In this document: in pieces, positions 1 to 10,714 of the stretch
How the letters are laid out: the number at the start of each line of letters is the position of its first letter
Numbering within the stretch: position 1 is the first letter of the stretch
Origin: Actinomortierella ambigua
Lineage: Eukaryota; Mortierellomycota; Mortierellomycetes; Mortierellales; Mortierellaceae
NCBI GenBank assembly: GCA_016098155.1
Contig: JAAAJB010000500.1
Span: forward strand, 7,653 to 26,519
DNA length: 18,867 nt
Reading direction: 5' to 3'
Position numbers and translations under genes: made by a program
The notes under the pieces: model-generated
What the model saw: only the letters and a program-made list of their open reading frames with translations
The model's database searches: none
What the model was told of the DNA's origin: nothing

Positions 1-118
1 AGCCAATCGCCCTTCCTCTCCCCCCCCCCCTTTGCTTTTTTGTAGCATCTCGATTGCCCCCCTTCATACTCATTCATTTCAATGGTAGTTCAAGGCAAGG
101 CGCGTTCATTCTTGTTGA

Positions 119-1248
<1,130 letters not shown>

Positions 1249-2994
1249 AGATCTTTCCTCCCACACACCAACCATATCAGCAAAACAAAACACACACAAA
1301 CACACACATCCCAATCACCATATACAACAACGCCCCCCTCCTTTACACCCCGACCTTTTGTGATGCACTGGCGGAGACCGAGTCGCTTGAGTACCAAGAG
1401 AGAGAACAAGAACGAATGAATGAATGAATGAACAAAAGGAAAAAAGAAGCAAAGAGAAAAAGAAAAGAATGTACAGTTGCAACAAAACAGAATGCGATCG
1501 TGACGAGGGCAGTCAGGACAGGAGAAGAGAAGGGAGAGAGGAAGAGACTTGCGGAGGAGGTTCAACGAATGCACCACAGCACTTTCTCCTACCAATGCAG
1601 GCCTGCAAGAAGAACAAGGATCCGCTTTGTCGTCTCTTCCCTGCAACTCCGTTGTCCCCCCCTTCTCCTTTGTTTTAGTCTGAAGTGTCCGATGCATTCG
1701 ACATATTCTTTATTGCTCTGCCTTTTTCTTTCAATGATGATAGCTTTTTGGGCTATTGTCGACTTTTTCTTTTTTTTTTTTTTTCTCTTTATCCTTTTCG
1801 CCCTTTTTTTTCTTTTCTTTCTTCGACGCACCCTCCCTGTCTTTACCCTTTTTTTTCTTCTCTTTTCTTCCTTTCCTTATATATGCCTACTCTTACTAGT
1901 AAACGTTCTTTTTAAACATAATCTTTTGTCCTACTTTGAGATGCGAATGGTCAGAGCGGTGGGTTAGACAGAGGGGGCACCGTCGCCCCCGTGGGTGGGT
2001 GTATTATTCTGCCATGTTTAAAGTCCGAGTGTTCTCTTTCTCGGGTACACTTGTGATATAATTGGGGTTGCAAAAGGCCCATGTATACCGCACGCACATC
2101 TCGGAATATGAGCTTAGCATCGTGTTTAAAAGAAAAAATAAAAACGAAAAGACGGAGAGCACCTTTTCCGCATTAGGCTGTGAAAGGAAGGGAGACGTGC
2201 CCTTCCTCTTCTTCTTCTTCTTGGACAGATATTGGCTGTTCAACGAAAGCTCTTTTTTTTTTTTATTGTATCGAAATAAACAGCCATGAGCTCTCAAAAA
2301 GACTGTGAGAGTGAGCAGCTCACTGTAAAAACGCTTGGATCGGTCTTGTGTTCCTTTGCTCGCCCTTTTTTTTTTTTATTCTCCTCATACCTCGTGGTGA
2401 AGAGTGTACCAGTAGAACAAAGTACATACGCGAGAGGAAAGGAGGTCAAGCCATTTTACTCCAGCCATGCCATACAATATCACTGTCCATGGGTACTTGC
2501 TTTTGTGTCGAGATGACCTCAGGACAAGACGGGTACCTGGGAATCGATGCTATGGGATGATATCCTCCTCCCTCGGAGAAACCTGAAGACAACACGACCC
2601 CGAGAATACAATCAATACCTCCCCCCCCCCCTCCGCCCGACCCCACATCTCCTTCGCCCAAACACCAAAAGTTGCCAAGCCCGGTCATTCTCTCTTTGTT
2701 GTTGCTGTTTACCAGGTGTCTCTTTGGAAACCTTTCTTTTCCAAGGGGAGTGTTAAAGGGAGGCGAGGTCTTACCTGTTCTTCCTGCCTTGACGCGCCTG
2801 AACAACACTCTTTTTTTTTTCCCAGGAGCGTCGGGCTGAAACAAAACGTGCAATACAGGGGTTTTGCCACCAAAAAAAACCGGGGACGTTTTATGTGACT
2901 CGCGTGGTACTGTACGTACTGTTGGTCGAGGAGGGGGGAAAGGAATTCATGACACACGGTTTCATGGCCAAGCAAAACAACCATTCACAATTAC
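1249..2994. other. Intergenic region between Rac and the dioxygenase gene
   Basis: About 1.75 kb with no supportable gene. It contains many T-rich and C-rich runs (for example 1768-1784, 2251-2263, 2367-2379), an AATAAA near 2136 and another near 2275. A G/C hairpin has stems at 1973-1978 and 1985-1990, and a 7-bp inverted repeat centres on the single A in AGTGAGCAGCTCACT near 2310. Open frames here are homopolymer-driven. It should hold the Rac 3' UTR and the dioxygenase promoter. Confidence 0.6.
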
Positions 2995-4246
2995 ATGGAA
3001 TCAATGACGACTACCACCACCACCACGCCTGGCGTCGAGGACATTGAATGGCCATATCTCTCCCCGAGTCCAGGCCTCTCGGCCAAGAGCAGCAGTAGCA
3101 AGTCTGGAGGAGTCGGTGGTAGCAGTGGGGGTGGTGGCAGTGGCGGATGGGTGCCCGTGATCGGGCCTGGGCAGGTGCTCGTCTGTCCACGGTTCCTGAC
3201 GGCGAAGGATAGCGACGCGCTCATTGAGTATATCGAGGCCGTGATGGCCGAGCCAACGCGGATCGACCCCAAGCCGACGCGGCGGCCCGGATATGCGTAC
3301 CGGGACAATGACCGGTTCTCGTTCCATTCGCCAACGTTTGCGGATATGGTCTGGCACAAGGTCGGCCTGGCCAAGATGTGGGACAGCCTGTGGACTGCAC
3401 CTGGTGGTGGACTGGAGACTGTTCACAAGCTGTCGATTGTAAGTCTTTGTGTTGTCTGTTGGTGGAGTTGGGGTGAGGAGGGGAGGAATTGACGTTTATT
3501 CTTCCCTTGGGTTGGAGACTATGGGAATCACTTTTATTCAGTGTGTCATTGCTGAACAACTACAATCTTTTTTTTTTGCCTCCTTCGTTCCTATCCTACG
3601 TCGTCTTCATCCTCTACGTGGACATATTGTGCTGGGCATGGTCGTGTTAAAAATTCCACTCAAAATCCAAAAATATATATATATAAAGACTTCCCCAGGA
3701 AAGACCAAAAACAGTCCGCCGCGGACGCGTCGCACCGTCGGCCTATCGCCCAACATTCGGTTCTACCGCTATCGGTCCGGCCAGTCCTTTGGGGCCCACT
3801 ACGACGACTCGATCGAGGACGAGCAACAGCGGACCAAATCCGAATACACCGTCCTCATCTACCTCAACGGCGACCAGTCATCCGATCTCGTCGGCGGCGA
3901 AACCGTCTTTTACCCGTCCGGTCAAAAGAAGAAACGCGTCGCCGCTGCCTCTGCTGCTGGTGCAGGGTCGAAACGGAAAGGTGGTGGTGGTGGTAGTGCC
4001 ACATCCAAAAGAGCCGAAACCCATCCCGCTCCTGCCCCATCGCCCGCCTTTGCCTCTTCATCTTCATCATCGGCGTCAGAAAGTTTTTGGTACACGGATG
4101 AAGATACAGGAGGCATTGCCGTCAAGCCTCAGCAAGGCTTGCTATTGGTGCACAAGCATGGCGATGAGTGTATGTTACATGAGGCTTTTGGTGTTCAACG
4201 GGGGAACAAGTATGTCTTGCGAACCGATGTTCTTTATGAACTGTAG
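2995..4246 (+). CDS. Prolyl 4-hydroxylase-like 2OG-Fe(II) dioxygenase
   Basis: Non-haem Fe(II)/2-oxoglutarate oxygenase of the prolyl-4-hydroxylase type, which hydroxylates a protein or small-molecule target; the substrate cannot be told. Exons 2995-3438 and 3689-4246 (donor GTAAGT at 3439, acceptor AAAG at 3688) give about 333 aa. The donor is clear; the acceptor is the in-frame choice and is less certain, because CAG at 3698 and 3714 would shift the frame. The core shows NIRFYRYRSGQSFGAHYDDS with the HxD iron ligands (about His185 and Asp187), then GGETVFYP, and distal His312 in MLHEAFG with Lys322 ten residues later (GNKYVLRTD), the usual 2OG-contact spacing. The N terminus (1-55) is a Thr/Ser/Gly-rich low-complexity tail. 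Residues about 228-280 form a Lys/Ala/Gly/Ser-rich insert between core strands. All catalytic residues are present, so activity is likely. No signal peptide is visible. Confidence 0.85.
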
Positions 4247-4648
4247 AAGAATACGAAGAAAATGCCAAAGAACATTGGGAAAGACTTTTTTTTCACTGAA
4301 GGGTTGTGCAGATGCTCAGATGTTGGGAAGGAAAGAGAGGATTGTTCTGGTACAAAAAAAAATTATGCACAGCTTTTTTTCTTCTTCTCTCAGTCAATGT
4401 GTGAATCGTTCTCGAAAAAGTCAAGGATGGTAAACGCTTGCGAATGATCAATTCGACAGCCGTTGACAAGTTGACTCTTTGTTGCAAGTCCAATGTTCTG
4501 CAAGGTCCCGAGCCCTTGTGTCAGGAGCTCTACATCTACCTCAGCCCAACACAATAGGGGTCAAGAGAAAGTATAGACGTTCCGTTGATGAGACACAAAT
4601 GTGTTTTTTTTTTCTTATACTTTGGCTTAGCACTCTCGCCGCTTCGCC
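4247..4648. other. Downstream flank of the dioxygenase gene
   Basis: No gene is seen. The stretch has several T8-T9 and A8-A9 runs. Just past its left part lies an inverted repeat, CACTCTC at 4631-4637 against GAGAGTG at 4653-4659, which could form a hairpin at a transcript end. I found no AATAAA close to the dioxygenase stop. Confidence 0.5.
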
Positions 4649-5000
4649 TCAGGAGAGTGGGGCATTCGAATGATGAAAGACCTGTTTACCTCGCTCAGTG
4701 AGAGGATGATGGTCATCCACAGTGCACATCTTGAGAAGCTGTCGCATGAATCCGGTAGTCGCTGCTTCGCCTGCTGTTGTTGTTGGGGTCAGAGCGCGCG
4801 CAGACTTGTGGAGGAAGACAGGGGCGATGATCGCGGTGGTGGTAACAGCAGGAGTTACCGTGGATAAGAACGGCGGCTCTGATGGCGGCGGAGCTATCAA
4901 GTGCAAGAGAGCATCTTGGATTTCTTGGGTTGACTGGCAAGGAATGAGCGTTGGTAGATGGGTCGGGCGCTCGGGACAAAGTAAAAACTTTTCGAGTCTT
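4649..5000 (-). CDS. Possible minus-strand coding segment, unrecognised
   Basis: A minus-strand frame that stays open for about 140 codons and stops at 4649-4651. It has no ATG start, so if real it is a downstream exon. The best-looking part (from a possible acceptor near 4975) reads PERPTHLPTLIPCQSTQEIQ, followed by a Pro/Thr/Ala-rich stretch and FMRQLLKMCTVDDHHPLTER. Composition resembles protein more than the other frames do, but I recognise no family. It might continue the gene proposed at 5281-6022, which would need a donor in the last exon of that gene. The alternative is chance openness in GC-rich intergenic DNA. Confidence 0.25.
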
Positions 5001-5221
5001 TTTTGTTGCGAGCAATAGTATGTCAGCAGGATGGACGGGACGAGAAGTGGTGAGGGGGGAGGGGGAAGCAATGGAGAGGAAGGTTAGGGTTTTCTCCCAT
5101 GTTCGTTGGTAAATTGCCTTGCAAGAGGATTGGTGCTACGACGATGCCCGTCCACGCTTGGATAGGGGGAATCGGACTATTTTGAATCTGGTATCCCGCT
5201 TAAACTCTACTCTTTCTCACC

Positions 5222-5243
5222 CTCTCTCTCTCTCTCTCTCTCT
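5222..5243. repeat. (CT)n microsatellite
   Basis: About 11 CT dinucleotides in a row, followed by a GACAGA-type degenerate tract (5246-5268). It lies beyond the stop of the putative minus-strand gene. Confidence 0.9.
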
Positions 5244-5280
5244 TGACAGAGACAGACACAGAGACAGTAGTTGCAACCTG

Positions 5281-6022
5281 TTATGTACCACCGCTACTAC
5301 CACTACTATCATACAGAAAATGTTGAATGGTCTCCAGTGCAGACGAATGATGCGATGGGTGGACCAACAGGAAGAGCGCTGTCGGGAGGCGATCCACTGC
5401 CTGTCGCATCCTATTCGGTGATGCATGAAGATAAAGAGTGATTCCATCAGCAGCGTGACATCCTGAAAAGAGAGACAAAACAATAAAAAAACAAAAAAAT
5501 GGCATAAGCACCTTTGCAAGTCGCTCTCGTTGGGCAGCAAGGATTCTGTCGTAGTAACTCGGTCAGAGGACAGATGGTCGACTGTGGCGTCGAGGTGTGA
5601 TCGCAGAAAGAAGAGCGCTGTGGCCTTGGGCAGAGGATGTTCCCTCACGACGAGGACGTCTGCAGGAATATCTAGATAGAACCAAAATCATAAATGGGAG
5701 GAAAGGGCAAGTGGGCGCATGGGGGAAATAAGGGTTCACAAAAAAAAACAAGAGGGAGAGAGAGAGAAAGAAGAAGGCAAAGGTTGTCAGAGACCCCAAT
5801 TGAAGGCGAAGTAAGACTGAGACAAAGAAGAACAAAGCATGGAATATGAGCCATGTTGGGATTACCTGCAGCAGGAGTACCGATGACCCAATGGTGGTGG
5901 TGGACGAGGACTGTCAGGATGGGTTGCCACCAAGCTGACCGGGAATGTGGCAGTTGTGCCCCCTGGATCGAGCGTTCTTGCAAGGAAGACAGGGGCATTC
6001 GTGTGCGTACAATGACCTTCAT
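5281..6022 (-). CDS. Putative three-exon hypothetical gene
   Basis: Hypothetical gene. Three minus-strand blocks join in frame: 6022-5866 (starts ATG AAG), 5671-5512 and 5410-5281 (ends TAA). The introns are 194 nt (GTAATC...CTAG) and 101 nt (GTGCTT...ATAG), the second matching normal intron size here. Phases agree (1, then 2), giving about 148 aa. Protein-like parts include IPADVLVVREHPLPKATALF and MRQAVDRLPTALFLLVHPSH. No domain, signal peptide or family is recognised. Against it: the GTGCTT donor is weak, an alternative CAG acceptor lies inside the second intron at about 5464, and another frame of the first block is also open. It would be divergent from the PARG-like gene across about 800 bp. 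A pseudogene or chance frame is possible. Confidence 0.35.
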
Positions 6023-6265
6023 AACTACTAGTTCATTATCGAAAGGTGAACTGAACTGTACGTACAGCAGGACTGAACTGGGCCCACTTTCTCGGCTAGT
6101 TGCACAAAGCAATATATTGGGGTGTCAGAGAGAGAAGAAGGTGGTTGATAAACAATAAATCTCCTAAGCGCACACACACACAAATACTCACTCACACACC
6201 AAACAGACCAATCTCGGATTACACTGCCACTAACAACAATGTATGTTTGTATGGGGAGAGGGGAG

Positions 6266-6291
6266 TGGTGGTGGTGGTGGTGGTGGTGGAG
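6266..6291. repeat. (TGG)n microsatellite
   Basis: Eight or so GTG/TGG trinucleotides in tandem, flanked by purine-rich GAGA sequence. No coding role is seen. Confidence 0.85.
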
Positions 6292-6468
6292 ATAGAGCGA
6301 GACAGACAGAGATGAGAAGAGAGAGAAAGGAGAGAGGCTCTCAACAACCAATCCTGCTCAACAGACGATGATGCACTCGGCTTGACCCAGCGCTCTCTGG
6401 CCCGTTTAGTCTAGCCCTGGTAGATATCCCTGCTGAAGGTACTTACTTCTACTAGTCTACGACAACAA

Positions 6469-6519
6469 CTCACTCACACACAAGCTCACCTCGAGTGAGG
6501 CTTTGTGTGTGTGGGTGAG
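6469..6519. repeat. CA/TG-based hairpin upstream of the PARG-like gene
   Basis: Left arm 6469-6489 (CTCACTCACACACAAGCTCA...) pairs with right arm 6495-6519 around a CTCGA loop. I count 14 consecutive pairs including one G-T, then a small bulge and about six more pairs. It lies about 310 nt before the ATG, so it could be in the promoter or a 5' UTR. Confidence 0.6.
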
Positions 6520-6828
6520 CGAGGTCCTCCTCCCGCCCTTTTTCACTCTCCATCATCCACATTCTCCAATTCATCCATCCATCCATCCATCTTCCAATCC
6601 CACCCTCTCTCCTCGGGAGTACCTCACGACCACCCCTTCCTCCTGCTGCGTCTCAGGAACACAACTCTCCCCTTGATTTGGATCCAAGACAACCCGTTCA
6701 TCCTTCCCCCTTCCTCCCTCGCTGTCGTACCTGAATTTTCAATTTTCTATCACCCGTTTTTGGACCCTCTCTCCCCCCCTCCTTGTCTTTCCCCCTTTTC
6801 ACGTTGTAAACTGCGTGCATTGGACACC

Positions 6829-7482
6829 ATGCCAGCCCGCAACACAGCCATCGCCGTCTTCTCCTTTATCGTCCTTTTCATCTTCTTCTCCATCTCTCCC
6901 CGTCCCTACTCTTCCGTCAAACCCCTGCGCGGAGCTCAACCCTCCACCCAAACCCCATCTCCCACCTCCACCGTCGACGACAATGATGAGCAACTCGAGG
7001 CGCGACTAGAGAGCGAATGCACCCAGCTCTGGCGGAGTGTCCTGCCCTCAGAACACGAGCTAGCCTTGCAAAAGGCCGACTTTGAACGCGAGCTTGCTCG
7101 CCAGATCGCCCACCTGCGCACCCTGCGCGTCGCTGTCGAGCTGAACGACTCGCCCTCGACGCTCGAGCGCGATCTGGCTCGTCGCCTGTGGAAGCAGTAC
7201 CACCCAACCACGTCCACCCCGCCAAAATCTTTCTCGGTCTTTCAATCTAAATCCTTTGCCTTCTTCCGCTCAAAACCCTTCTTCACCCTCTCCTCTTCCT
7301 CCTCCGTGACCGCCGTCACATACCGCTACCGCGTCAAAGAGTGCGAGGCCTGGCGCGAGACGATGCGCCTGCGTGACCAAAAGGTGGATCAACAAACCTT
7401 TGCAATGCTCGGTGCCAGAACCAGCGGCACTGGCTCCTCCTCCACCAGCAGCAGCCGACATCGCTCGTCCTCGTCCTCGTCC

Positions 7483-7514
<32 letters not shown>

Positions 7515-9969
7515 GTCCTCCTCCAGAGGAGGACGGCTATCGCTGCTGCCCTCGGCCTCGTCGCCCATCTCGCTCGAGGACGACCCGATTGCAGCGCATG
7601 CACTGGCCAGGTTTGCACAGTCCCATCCAAACCGCGAAAGCATCCAGTCCAACTCCGTCATGGCACACACGATTGCGGCGCTGGCCCACAAGAGCTTCCG
7701 TGACCCATCGGGGTTCTTGGTCGAGTTGGACCCGATCAAGATCCTGGCGGGATCGCGTCGCGCCTCAAAGTTCAAAAACGACGATATCCATGTCCTCGTC
7801 CTCGACTCGCAGCCGGACCCTAATGTGACCGTCATGGTCGGTAACCCAATCGACGAGGTCGTCAAGCTTCGCCAGGCTGGCTACCGTCCAGCCCTGCTTA
7901 ACGTTGCCAACGACCAAGTTCCTGGCGGAGGTAACAAAAGTCATCATATGAACTTTTTCCTTTGGTTGTTCCGTGGTGGGGTATACACTAACTATCAGAG
8001 AGCCCTCCCTCCCTGTCTCGCTCTCTCTCTCTCTCTCTCTCTTAACACCTTTTAGACTACTATCTCGACTCGACAAACGATCGCGAGGCAGATCTCTTCC
8101 GCCGCACGACTATTCACCAATGCCTGGACCAAGAGCCTCGTCGGTCTCAGTTCTATCCTCTCCAAGAGAACGGTGGCGTGTACTGCCCCAACCAGGCTGT
8201 CATCCGCCATGGCCAAGCTCAAGGCCATGATTTCATGGACCGCTTTGAATGGATCAGTGTCGTTGTAAGTTGTCTTTCCTGCCCGGTGGCTCACCAGCTC
8301 TTCTCCCCGTATCTTTTTTTTATGACTGTTTAGTCGAGAATCTACGCTCTCTAACCCACGTGTGCTCTCTACCTCTCTCTCTCTATCTATCTCTATCTCT
8401 CTATCTATCTTTCTTTATATATATTTTTTTTCATCGTGCTCATAGTCTGTTCCAAGGATTCCAGCGCTCGAAACCCGCGAGCGGGAAGACGGTTTGGGCG
8501 TCCAGTTCATGGAAGGGGAGGATGACAAGTTGCGGCGCAAGATCCTGGCCGCGATGAAAGTCGGTGTTAGCATGGGCCACGATGCCCTCGTCCTGCCCGC
8601 GCACGGCACGGACCAGAACCAGAACCCGCCCGACATCATCGCCGCCGTCTACCGCAGCATCCTCGGCCGTGACTTTATGGGCGGCAACAAACGCTTCCAG
8701 ACCTACAAGAAGATCATCATGGTTCTCGACCCGGAATATGCCTATAGCATCGTGAACGAGACTTCGGCTTATCGCATGCCCCCACCATCGCCTTCGCCTT
8801 CGCCCTCGCCCTCGCCTGCTTCTGCAGATGAAGAACAGGATACCATCGCGACGCCTTTGCCCCTTTTTGACGACGATGATGAAAAGGATGACAAGGAGGA
8901 GGAGGAGGAAGAGGAGGAAGAGGATCAAGAAAACAAAAAGACATCCTTGCCTCTTCGCGTGCGTGCCAACGATGACGATGACGACGAGAACGACGACGAG
9001 AGCTACGCAAACGATGGTAGCGGTGAGGAGGAGGAACCGTTGTATGAGACATTTGTTGACGATGCCGATGCAGACGAGACGAAGGCCAGCGAGGACGACG
9101 ACAACAATGACGATAACGACGACGACGAATCGATCGACGGCTTTGCTCCATCGCCTCAATCGGCTGCGAGCGACGAACTCTTTGATCTCTCACTGGATGA
9201 AGAGGAGGAAAACGATGGCGAGAACAAAGACGAGGAGATGATGATGGCCGAAAGCACCGCCGCGGACGAGGACAATGATGCCCAGTTGCCCGATCTGGAA
9301 AACGAGGATGAGCAGTCCGAGTTTGAGGCGTTGCTCGAGGAGCAGCAGGTCACGAATCCCGACTACACGGACACGTCCTCTGAAGAGGAGATCGAGGACG
9401 AGGACGAGGCCCTGATCCGGAGCCTGCGCCTGACACAGGAAGAAATCGAGGAGCTGGAGGATTTGAGCCAGATGGACGAGGGCGAGGAAGATCTGAACGA
9501 CGACCTCCTGACAGAGCCAGGCGGTGACGAGGACGAGGAGGATGAGAACGACGGCGAGGAAGGTGAGGAAGGAGAAGAAGAAGAAGGAGACGCCAAGGAC
9601 GAGCGCCCGAAAGAGGGACGAGCCCAGTCCTCTCAGGAAGGGTCGTTGGAAAACTTTGCCATCGCCCCCTCGAGCGAAGAAACTCCCTCGGCGGAAACCG
9701 ACAGTGATGATGTGCCACAGATACAATACCCCCTGGTGGAAACGGTGCTACAGGTCTTTGAGCGCATGCTGGACGAGCGCTCCCTACAGATCATCAAGAA
9801 CCGCGGCAAAGGAGGTGCAGCTGCCGCTGCCGCCGCCGCCGCCGCTGCTGCTGCTGCTGCTGCTGCTGCTTCTGCTCCATTGAATGGCACAGATGTCTCC
9901 AATACCACCACCACCGACACGACTGCTGGTTCAGTCCTGTCGCCGCTGACACCCTCACCCACAGTTTAA
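6829..9969 (+). CDS. Membrane-anchored microbial-type PARG (DUF2263)-like protein with acidic tail
   Basis: Exons 6829-7930, 8056-8264 and 8446-9969 (introns GTAACA...TTAG and GTAAGT...ATAG) give 944 aa. The start is the first in-frame ATG (ACACC before it). Residues 6-22 form one hydrophobic helix after MPARN, a signal anchor. A Ser run lies at about 203-235. Residues about 250-540 resemble the macrodomain-like microbial PARG family, which removes ADP-ribose: PALLNVANDQVPGG, EADLFRRTTIHQCLD, FYPLQENGGVYCPNQAVIRH, GHDALVLPAHG and FQTYKKIIMVLD. The canonical GGG(x)QEE loop instead reads PGGD...DREAD, so the second Glu is Ala379. After a Ser-Pro repeat (about 547-556), residues to about 870 are mostly Asp/Glu, then 18 Ala (895-912). 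The family call is by motif memory; activity is doubtful and the compartment is inferred. The anchor would make it a type II membrane protein. Confidence 0.8.
8021..8042. repeat. (CT)n microsatellite serving as splice pyrimidine tract
   Basis: About 11 CT units lie just upstream of the TTTTAG acceptor (8055) of the first intron of the PARG-like gene. They probably act as its polypyrimidine tract. The next intron has a similar TCTC/TATC tract at about 8375-8412. Confidence 0.85.
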
Positions 9970-10377
9970 AATAACAGAAGGTCCAAATCGCCCTCCTTCT
10001 CCTCATCCCGATACCATTCCTCCAAGTCTCCCCTCTTGTACTATAGCCCTCCCCTCCCCTCTCTCCACTTTTCTTCCCCCATCTCAAATCCCGCCCCCCC
10101 CCCGTCTTTTGTCGCGCTCTCGCGAAGAATTTATAGCTGTGTGAATACAGCTGCATAACATGTCAGCCTTTCTTTTTGACCAGAAACAGCGCGCTTGCAG
10201 TAGAGGGGATTGGGATTCATACAAGGCGATGGCTGTCTAAAAAGATGTATCAGCACGGCTACATGGTGAGATTGGGGAGAAAGAAAGGGGGATGTGTGAA
10301 AAAAAAGACATGTAGCAAACCCTGTGGGGACGAGCTTCTGTCCCTTACCAAAAAGTAAACTAATACAATTACACGCG
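9970..10377. other. Downstream flank of the PARG-like gene
   Basis: No gene is seen. It is CT-rich to about 10120, then mixed. The likely PARG-like 3' UTR starts here; I see no canonical AATAAA just after the stop (AAATAACA at about 9969-9976 is only similar). Confidence 0.5.
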
Positions 10378-10714
10378 CACACTTTTATGGCGGGGGGGAA
10401 GGCGCATGCTCTCTCTTATCCTCCCTTCTTTTCCCAGACTCGCAGGCGCTACGACACTGTGGAAGGGGAAGTGGGGGCCTGATACTGGGTCGATGCATGC
10501 AATTGCGGCCATGTGGCCTGCCTTGACACCTTGCTTGCACGACCCAATACAGTTGCCACTTCCCCATCCGCAGGTCGTAGCACCTGTGAGTCTGGGGGAA
10601 AGATTGGATGATAAGAGAAAGGGAGAGGAAGGGAGTCTGGGAAAAGAAGGGAGAAGAAGAAGGTAAAAGGGAAGCATGCTGGCATGGATGGGCCTTTGCC
10701 CTCATACAAGTGTG
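10378..10714. repeat. Large imperfect inverted repeat (foldback / MITE-like element)
   Basis: The two halves are reverse complements of each other with gaps. Matching pieces from outside in are 10378-10389 with 10703-10714 (11 of 12), GCATGCT at 10404-10410 with 10674-10680, 19 exact bases at 10422-10440 with 10634-10652, TCTCTTATC at 10412-10420 with 10610-10618, GCTACGAC at 10448-10455 with 10574-10581, GGGGAAGTGG at 10465-10474 with 10556-10565, and GGGTCG at 10487-10492 with 10540-10545. The apex is GGCCATGTGGCC near 10507-10518. The right arm is longer because it carries a second copy of the CCAGACTC-containing segment. No transposase frame is present and no clear target-site duplication was found. 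It may be a nonautonomous element or a small-RNA hairpin. Confidence 0.8.

Larger units (their letters stand above)
6023..6828. other. Upstream region and likely leader of the PARG-like gene
   Basis: About 800 bp between the putative minus-strand start and the plus-strand ATG at 6829. It contains CA-rich tracts, a (TGG)n microsatellite near 6266-6291, a hairpin at 6469-6519, and a strongly pyrimidine-rich stretch from about 6530 to 6810 that resembles a CT-rich fungal promoter or leader. The reading frame of the downstream gene stays open back to 6505, but no in-frame ATG occurs before 6829. Confidence 0.55.

Noticed and set aside
1428..1967. 179-codon plus-strand frame downstream of Rac
   Set aside because: It is dominated by Lys/Arg and then Phe/Leu runs from poly-A and poly-T tracts; no motif and no good splice context.
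1941..1995. tRNA-like stretch with a GGGGGC/GCCCCC hairpin
   Set aside because: No acceptor stem, no T-loop GTTCRANNC consensus and no cloverleaf; it is an isolated hairpin.
3671..3686. AT-alternating stretch as a possible promoter TATA box
   Set aside because: It lies inside the dioxygenase intron just before the acceptor, so a promoter role has no support.
5084..5089. TTAGGG, the fungal telomere repeat unit
   Set aside because: Only one copy; no tandem array or subtelomeric signature.
8440..9159. Long minus-strand open frame (239 codons) opposite the acidic tail
   Set aside because: It is the antisense shadow of GAN-rich codons, giving Val/Ile/Leu runs; the plus strand carries the conserved PARG-like domain.
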